Of a stretch of 64,000 nt of DNA, positions 1-9,000 are shown one piece after another. Below the pieces are notes generated by a model that saw only the letters and a list, made by a program, of their open reading frames with translations, ran no database searches and had not been told where the DNA came from. The stretch comes from Ereboglobus sp. PH5-10 (GTDB taxonomy: Bacteria > Verrucomicrobiota > Verrucomicrobiia > Opitutales > Opitutaceae): positions 186,001-250,000 of the forward strand of contig NZ_JAQFIP010000003.1 in assembly GCF_029504735.1 (NCBI RefSeq), given 5' to 3'. The stretch's first letter is position 1. Each line of letters begins with the position of its first letter. Made by a program: the position numbers and the translations under genes.

Positions 1-3000
1 TCGCCAGGCTGCCGGAGCCGTAACGTCCGACGGAGAGGATGCCCGTGTTGAGCCAGTGGCCCGAACCGCCCACGGTCACGACGCCGACGCCGTTGGTGTT
101 GTTGCCGATGGCGCCGGTGGTGTTTTGCACGACGCCGCTCCCGGAGATGGTCATGGCGGCGGCGCCTTGATCGGCGACGTAAAGATCGCTCGCGCCGCCA
201 AGGTAACCGCTGACATTGAGCGTGCCGCTTGTGCCGGCGGCGCCGCCGACGAGGACGCGCGCGGTGGCGCCCGTCCAGTTGGTGATGTCGAGCGAGCCGC
301 CGCTGACGAGGGTCGTGCCGGTGTAGGTGTTGCTCGCGCTGAGGATGAGCGCGCCCTCGCCGAGCTTGGTGAGCGATTTGCCGTCCCAGCCGGCGTGCGC
401 GGTGGTGTTGCCGATGGCCACGTCAACATTGAACGTGTCGCCCGCGCCGATGGTGAACGTGCCGTGGCTGTATGCCGCGGCGCCGAACCAGGAGAGGGTC
501 ATGCCGGCGAGGTATTGTCTCGCATTGGCGGATTTGTAGATGCTGCCGAGGAGATAATTGGGCAGGCCGGAGCCGTCGAAACCGTCGAGCGTGGCGCTGG
601 CAAAGGCGCCGGAGATCGTGCCCGTGGTGGTTTCGAGGAGCACTTGGTTGTTGTTGGCGAGAACCGCGCTGGCGGAGGAACCAGCCGAGCCCGCGGCGAA
701 TCCGCGCACGCTGAGCGTGCCGCCGACCGTCGCCGACGACGCGACGACAAAGGCGTCGGCGAGGCCGCGCCCGGAGGCGTCGAGCGCGAGCGAGGAGCGG
801 GCGTTTTGCACATACGCGCCGGCGATGTTAACGGAGCCGCTGCCGGCGACCATGATGACGCCGCCGGCGCCGGCATCGCCGAGTTGGAGGTCGCCCGCGC
901 CTCGGAGATAACCGGCCGCGTCGATCGTGCCGGTGGCGGTGACGCGGTCGGAGCGGTTGAGGAAGAGCGTGGCGCCGGAGCTGATTTGCGCGTTGGCGGC
1001 GATGACGCCGCCCGCCCAGCCGTCGGTCGCGCCGGAGCCGATTTGTAGCGAGCCGTTTTTGACGACGAGATTGCCGGTGAGGGCGTTCGCGCCGGTGAGC
1101 GTGGTGGCGCCGCCGCCGAGTTGGACGAGGTCGCCCGCGCCGGTGATCGCGCCGGCGTAGGTGACGGCGTCGGATCGGTTGAATGTGAGCGTGCCGGAGT
1201 TGGCGACCGCGGCGCTGGCAATCATGCCGGAGGCGCCGCCGCCCTCCCCCGCCGCGCCGAGTTGGAGGTGCGCGGCGGTTTCGATTGTGGCGAGGCCGGT
1301 GTGGGTGTTGTTGCCGGTGAGGATGAGCGCGCCGCCGGCGGCGAGGGTGAGCGCGCCCGCGCCGTCGATCGTGCCGGAGAAGACGAGGCCGGCGGTGTTG
1401 TTGATGATGTCGAGCGAGCCGTCGCCGATGTGGATGGCGCCCGCGCCGGAGAGGTTGCGCAGGGCCTGGTCGGTGTTGTCGGTGTCGAAGGCGGCGCCGG
1501 CGGTGATGGTCACGCTCGTGCTGCTGGCGATGACGTTGTCGATGCCCGCGGTGGTGAGCGTGGCGGAGCCGGTGATGAGCGTGGCGCCGGTGTAGTCGTT
1601 GTCGGTGTGGCCGAGGACGATGGTGCGGCTGCCGGTGAACGCGAAGCCCGCCGCGCCCGCGCCGGTGAGTTGCGCGCTGAGGGTGTCGTCGATGGCGTCG
1701 GCGGGATCGATGACGATGTTTTCGATGTCGCTGAGTGACTCGATGGAGACGAGGCCGTGGTTGAGCAGGATGTCGCCGTCCTGGGTGATGGCGTTGTAGC
1801 CGTAGGTGTTTTTGCCGACGGGGCCGCCGCCGGAATCCTCGCCGTAGGTGATGGAGGAGGTGCCGGAGTGGATCGGGTCGCCGTTGCTATCGACGAGGTC
1901 GAAGGCGATGCCGTCCTCGGGGCCGCTTTCGGTGGAGTGGACGATGGTGCGCTCGCGCAGGAAGGAGCCGGACTTGACGACATCAATGTCGAAGATATTT
2001 CCCGCGAGGCCGATGCGCGGGTCCGCTGACTGGGGGACGCCGGAGAGGAGGTCGGTGTCGATGCCGATCGTCGTCGAGGCGGTGAGGTCGGTTTCGTTGA
2101 CGTAGAGTGTTTTTACGGTGAGCAGGTGGGGTTCGACGCCGGAGGCGGAGGCGGTGTCGGTTTTCACGATGAAGGTGCCGCCGTCGAGGTTGAGGCCGCC
2201 GATGGAGCGGTCGGCATTGAGGGTGGTCTCGGAGTTGTCGGCGAGCCAGAGGGTGGCGTCGGCGAGGGTGGTTTCGGCGGCGTCGTTGAAATTGAACACG
2301 GCCATTTGCGCGTCTCCGCCGACACCGATTGTTCCGGTGAAGGAAAGGGCTGAAGGACTGAAGGGCTGAAGGCTGAAGGTGACGGCGTCGGTCGGGGAGG
2401 TGTTGAGGAGGTTGACGAGGCCGCCGCCGGTGAGTGTGTTGGCGAGGGTGGCGTCGGTGGTGGCGCGCACGGCGAGGGTCGCGTCGGCGGCGATGTTCAC
2501 GGCGGCGGCGTTGAGTTGGGTGATGTCCCACAGCGCGGTCAGGAGGCCTTCGCGCACATCGACGGCGCGCATGTCGATGCCGCCGGTGTCCATGAGCCAC
2601 GAGCCCGCGCCCTGCTTGACGAGCGTGCCGGTGAAGGTCGTGAGGCCGGTGACCGCCGAGGTGTAGGCTTGTTCGCTGCCGGACGCGCCGTTGAGCACCA
2701 GTTGCGAGGCGGTGCCGGCGATGGAGAGTTTGCCGGCCAGCGTGCTGCTGTTCCAGAGATGCACCTCGTGCGCCTCGTCGTCATCGCCGAGCAAATCGAC
2801 GGCGTATTCGCCGCCGCGAATCACGCCGCCCACCATGTTCATGACAACGGTCCTGCCTTCCTCGGAGAGAACGCCGGAATCCGTTATGCCGCTAATGGTG
2901 CCGCTGTTTGTCAACGTGCCGCCGTATACCAGGCCGACGCCGACATCGGCGCCCTGGATCAGGCCGCCGGCGTTGTTCGTGATCACGGCCTCGTCCTCGG

Positions 3001-6000
3001 ATTCGATGCCGAACGCGTAGAAATCACCGGGAACACCCGGGGCGCGGATGGCGCCGCTGTTCGTCACCGTGCCCCCGGATCCCAGGAAAATACCGAACAT
3101 GCCGCCTTGGATGAGGCCGGTGGCGTCGTTTGTAATTGTCGCCTCGTCGCGGCTGCTGACGCCGGTAGCGGCCCCGCCGATGATCGTGCCGCTGTTGGTG
3201 ACCTCGCCGCCGGTTTGCAAGCGGATGCCGAGCGTGCCGCCCTGGATGAGGCCGCCGGTGGCGTTTGCGATCGCCACCCCGGTGTTGAGGGCGTGGATGC
3301 CCACCGCGCTGTCAATCGTGCCGCTGTTGAGCACCGTGCCGCCGGCTTGCAGAAGGACACCGCCCCTTTCGCTCAAGATGAGTCCGCCGGTGGTGTTGGA
3401 GACCAGCATGGACTCGTTCACGCTGGTGACCGCGTATTCGTTGCTTTCGATGGTGCCGCTGTTGGTGATTTCGCCGCCGTCCGTCAGCCGGACGCCAAAG
3501 CGGTCGCCCCAAATCAATCCGGTAGCATGGTTGGTGAGTTGAACGCGCGCGCCGCCGCCCTGGATGCCGACGGCGTCCGGGTTGTAGAAGGCCGTGCTGA
3601 GGATCGAACCGGAATTGATAATGACGCCCCCGACCGTCAATGCCAGTCCGGCGGACTCGCCGCGCAACAGGCCGGTGGCCTCGTTGGTGATGTGCGCGGC
3701 GGCATTGGCGGCATACACGCCGTAGCCCCCGCCAAAGAAGGCATTGCGCGTGCCGCTGAGCACTCCGGCGTTTGTCACGGTGCCCCCGCCCTGCATGTGA
3801 ACGCCGGCCACGGCGCCCTGAATCAGGCCGCCGGTGGTGTTTGTGATTGCCACGGTGCCAACGGCATAAATGCCATGGGACTCGGTTCCCGTGCCGATGA
3901 TCGTGCCGCTGTTCGCGACCGTGCTGCTGATGCCGAGATGCACGCCGGTGAGGCTGCCGCTGACGAGGCCTTGGTTGCCGACATTGGTGGTTCCGCCCGC
4001 GTAGATGCCGCCGTCGATGACGCCGGCGTTGGTGATGGCCGCCACGCCTCTGTCGGCGTTCACCGCGTATCTTTTGACGCCGCGAATCGTGCCGCTGTTG
4101 GCCAGCGTGCCGCCGTTGGGAATAAACACGCCGTAGTTGACACCATGAATCAAGCCGCCGACCGCATTTTCCATGAAGGTGTCGGCGATAAGGAAATAGA
4201 CGCCGTGAGCGTTGGCTCCGGTGCCGGAGATCGTGCCGGCATTGAGCACCGTGCCGCCGGCGGCGAGATACACACCGCGGTTGATGCCCCAAATCAAGCC
4301 GCCGGTCGTGTTGCTCACGAACGCGGCATTGCCGACGGTCTCGACGCCGAAATTACCGCCGATGGTGCCGCTGTTCGCGATCGTGCCGCCACCACCAAGA
4401 TGTATGCCACAGAGGACGCCATGAATCAGGCCACCGGGCGCGTTAACCACGGATGCAATGCCGGCGTGGGAATAGACGCCGTATCCAAGGATTTCGATGC
4501 CGTAGCCGGATATCGTTCCGGAATTGAGCACCGTGCCGCCGGCCAATAAATCGACGCCACTGATAACACCCCGGATCAGTCCGCCGGTCGTGTTGCTCAC
4601 AAGTGTGGCGGCGGAGTCGGAATAAATGCCGACGTTGGAGGCGCCGGAGCCGGAAATGACGCCGGCATTAAACACCGTGCCTCCACTCGCCAGCGAAATG
4701 CCCGCGGTGCCTCCTTGGATAAGGCCGATGACGGCGTTGGTGATTATTATACTACTATCGTCGCCTTCAATGCCGTGGACCTCGGTGCCGATAATTGTGC
4801 CGCTGTTCGCCACCGTGCCGCCTACGACGAGATGCACGCCAGCGAGGCTGCCGCGGACAAGGCCTTGGTTGTTGAAATCCGCCACACCTTCGAAGATGAC
4901 CGCCGTGCCGGTGACATCGATTGTGCCGGTATTGGCAAGTGTGGAACTGACCCCGATGACAGCGCCGCGCTCGCCGGTGACGAGGCCCTTGTTGTCAACG
5001 GTGGTGATGCCGCCCGCATAAATGCCGCCGTCGATGACGCCGGCGGCGGTGTTGGTGATTTCCGCCTCGCCGTTGTTGACGCGCACCGCGTAGTCGTTGA
5101 CGCCTCGAATCGTGCCGCTGTTGGCCACCATGCCGCTATTTTCCAAAAAAACACCTGCCGAGCCGCCTTGTATCAAACCGATGGCGGAATTTGTGATTAT
5201 TAAATTAATTTCGCCACCAATGCCGTGGGACTCCGTGCCAATGATCGTGCCGCTATTCGTCACCGTGCCGTAGTCGTCCGACGATCCCCACCCCTCTTTT
5301 CTTACCCAAATACCATCAGCGCCACCTTGAACCAGGCCGGCGGCATTGTTTATGATTGTCACATAAGGGCCGCCGCGAATGCCGGCGGATCCCGTGCCGA
5401 GGATTGTGCCGCTGTTCGTGAGCGTGCCGCCCTCCCTCATGAGGGCGCCATCACCGCCGCCTTGAATCAATGCGGCGGCGTGGTTTGTCGCTATCACATT
5501 ATAGCCACCGTAGAAGCCCACGCCCTCCTCACCTATGATCGTGCTGCTATTTATCATCGTGCCGGTCCACAAACTAATGCCACCAGTGCCACCTTGGACC
5601 AGGCCGGTGGCGTGGTTTGTGATTGTCGCGTCACCATCGACGGAAATACCGGTTCCCGCCATGCCGAGAATTGTGCTGCTATTGGTAACCGTGCCGCCTT
5701 CCCACAAAGAAATACCCGCGTGACCGCCCCGAATCAGGCCGGCGTTGGTGTTTGTAATCACTGTATCAATGGATCTCGTATGGATGGCGTCACTTACAAC
5801 GCCAAGGATCGTGCCGGTATTCGTAATCGTGTTTCGATCCTCAATGAAAATAGCCTCAAAGGCACCTTGAATCAATCCGGTGGCGTGGTTCGTGATTGTA
5901 GTTGTTGCGGGTGAAGACAAACTGTGACTTGTGATACAACCGATTTCGATGCAGATGATCGTGCCGCTGTTTATAATCGTGCCACTACTCCACAGGGAAA

Positions 6001-9000
6001 TACCCCCGTAATCACCTTGAATCAGTCCAGTGGCATGGTTCGTGATTGTCGCATTACTGTAGGCTTGGATGCCGTCGCTCGCACTGATGATCGTGCCACT
6101 ATTGGTCACCATTCCGTTGCCCACTCCGGCAAGGAAAATGTCTCCAAGGGAAATGCCATACCAGTCGCCTTGGATCAGGCCGGTGGCATTATTTGTAATG
6201 GTCGAATTGCCGCCAGCGTAAATACCTTGTGATTGATTTTGCGTGCTGACGATCGTGCCACTGTTGGTCACCGTGCCACCGTCCTGCAGGGAAATGCCGC
6301 GCCTGCCTCCCTGAATCAGTCCGGTTGCGCTGTTGGTAATAACCATGTCATTGCCGCCGCTGATGCCGGAGGATCCCGTGCCGATAATCCTGCCGCTGTT
6401 TGTGAGCGTGCCTCCCTCAACGTTGAGGCGCACGCCGGTGAGGCTGCCGCGGACGAGGCCTTGGTTGTCGAAGTCCGCCGCGCCTTCAAAGATGACCGCA
6501 ATGCCGGTGACGTCTATGGTGCCGGTGTTGGCGAGCGTGGAATCAGCCCCGATGACGGTGCCGCGGCCACCGCTGACGAGGCCCTGGTTGTCAACATTGG
6601 TGGTGCCGCCCGCATGGATGCCGCCGTCGATGACACCGGTGTTGGTGATGTGCGCCCCGCCGTTGTTGACGCGCACCGCGTAGTCGTTGGCGCTGCGAAT
6701 CGTGCCGCTGTTTGTGACCGTGCCGCCGTTGGAGAGATACACGCCCTGAAAACCGCCCCGGATCAGGCCGCTGGTCGCATTGTCCACGAGCGTGTCGGCG
6801 GCGAGGGAATAGACGCCGTAACCGCCGGCCCCGGTGCCGGAGATCGTGCCGGCATTGGTGAGCGTGCCGCCGCCACCGAGAGACACACCGCGGAGGCCGG
6901 CCTGAATCAGGGCGCCGGTGGTGTTGCTCACGAGTGTGGCGTTGCTGGAGGAATGGACGCCAAAACCACTGGCGCCGGTGGCGGCAATGGCGCCGCTGTT
7001 GGCCACGATGCCGCCGCCGGCAAGTTGCACACCGCGGGTGACGCCCTGAATCAAACCGCCGGCGGCGTTATCCACGGATCCGACGCCGTCGTGGGAATAG
7101 ACGCCGTAGGTGCCGGAGACCGTGCCGGAATTGAACACCGTGCCGCCGGCCCATAAGGCGATGCCGCGTTCGACACCCTGGATCAGGCCGCCAGTCGTGT
7201 TTCTAACGAGCGTGGCGTTGGAGTTGGAATAAACGCCTATGCCGTAAACTCCGACCCCGGTGATCGTGCCGGCATTGAGCACCGTGCCGCCGGCGATGAG
7301 ATGCACGCCATAGTAATTGGCCAGGACAAGGCCACCGGTCGTGTTGCTCACAAGCGTGGCGTTGGCGTTGGAGGAGACGCCGGAATCCAAAGGCCCCTTG
7401 GCGCCGGGGCCGGAGATGGTGCCGGCATTGAGCACGATGCCGCCGCCGCCAAGATACACCCCCCGATAATTGCCGCTGATCAGGCCGCCGGTGGTGTTGC
7501 TCACGAGCGTGGCGGCGCCGTTGGAATAGACACCGGCGCCGTTGGCCCCGGTGCCGGAGATGACGCCGGCGTTGAGCACCGTTCCGCTGGCGACAAATCG
7601 CACGCCGTGGATGCCCTCGATCAAGCCGCCGGTGGTGTTTGTGACGAGGGTGTTATTGGCGGCGGTGACGCCATAGGCCTCCGAGCCCGTGCCGAGAATC
7701 GTGCCGCTGTTCGCCACCACGCCGCCGTCACCCAGAAGAATGCCGGCGGTGCCGCCCCGGATCAGGCTGTCGGCGGCGTTGCTGATTGTGGTGTCATCGC
7801 CGGCGCTGATGCCGTCGAGGATTACGCCGCGATTTATCACCCCTCCGCCGTCCTTCATGGAGAGGTATTGGATCACGCCCTCGTCGTTTGTGATTGTCGT
7901 GCCCTCGCCCGCCCCGATTTCGCCGATGATCGTGCCGCTGTTCACAAGCGCGCCGTTGATCCCCAGAGAAACGCCAATGGAGCCGCCCTGGATAAGGCCG
8001 GTGGAGGCGTTGGTGATTGTTGTATTGTCGCCGCCCTTAATGCCATGCAACCCCGTGCCGATAATCATGCCGCTATTGGTGACCGTGCCGTCGGAACCCA
8101 AGGAAATGCCGTCGATGCCGCCCTGGATCAGTCCACCGGTGGTGTTTGTGATTGTCAGACCATCGTAACCGGAGACCCCATCGCTCAACTCGCCGATGAT
8201 TGAGCCGCTGTTTGTGATCACGCCTCCGTTCCTCAGGAAAATACCATTCCTGCCGCCGCGAATCAGGCCGGCGGTGCTGTTTGTGACTGTTATATTATCG
8301 CCGCCTTGAATGCCATGGAGGCTTGGCCGCGTGCCGATGATCGTGCCGCTGTTTGTCACCACACCGCCGCGCCCCAAGTAAATGCTTGTGACGCCGCCTT
8401 GAATGAGGCCGGTGGCGGCGTTTGTGATGGTTGAATCGACGCCGCTATTTATGCCGGAGGAGGACTCGCCGGTGATCGTGCCGGCATTTGTAATCGTGGC
8501 GCCGTCACCCAGGGAAATGGCGTCAAAATCGGCATGGATCAAGCCGGTGGCATTGTTTGTTATTGTTATGTCATCGCCGCCGGTGACGCCGAGTTCTTGC
8601 ACGATGTTGATGATGGTGCCGCTGTTTGTGATCGAGCCCCCGTCTCCGAGCAAAATGATCCTTTCGCCGAAGGTTTCGATCCGGCCCGTCGCGTTGTTTA
8701 TAATTGTCGCATTATCGCCGGCTGTGATGCCTTCGGTGATTTTGCCGTCATTTGTCACAGTGCCCCCGGCGCCCAGCGATATGCCTTGGATCAGGCCCGC
8801 GCCGCCCGTGATCGTCACGTCGTCGCCGCCGGTGATGCCGCCGGTGGTGCCGCTGTTCACCACCACGCTTCCGTCCCCGAGGGTCATGCCCCGGGCCAGG
8901 CCCGACGCGCTGTTTGTGATTGTTGTGTTAATGCCGGCCTCGATGCCTCCGATGATCGTGCCGCTGTTCGTGATCGTGCCGCCGTCCAACAGCGAAATGC

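Noticed and set aside
2516-4549. A 677-codon plus-strand frame with regular repeats such as DRAAVRHRAA
   Set aside because: It is the shadow of the autotransporter repeats on the minus strand, where signal peptide and beta-strand repeat motifs are found.
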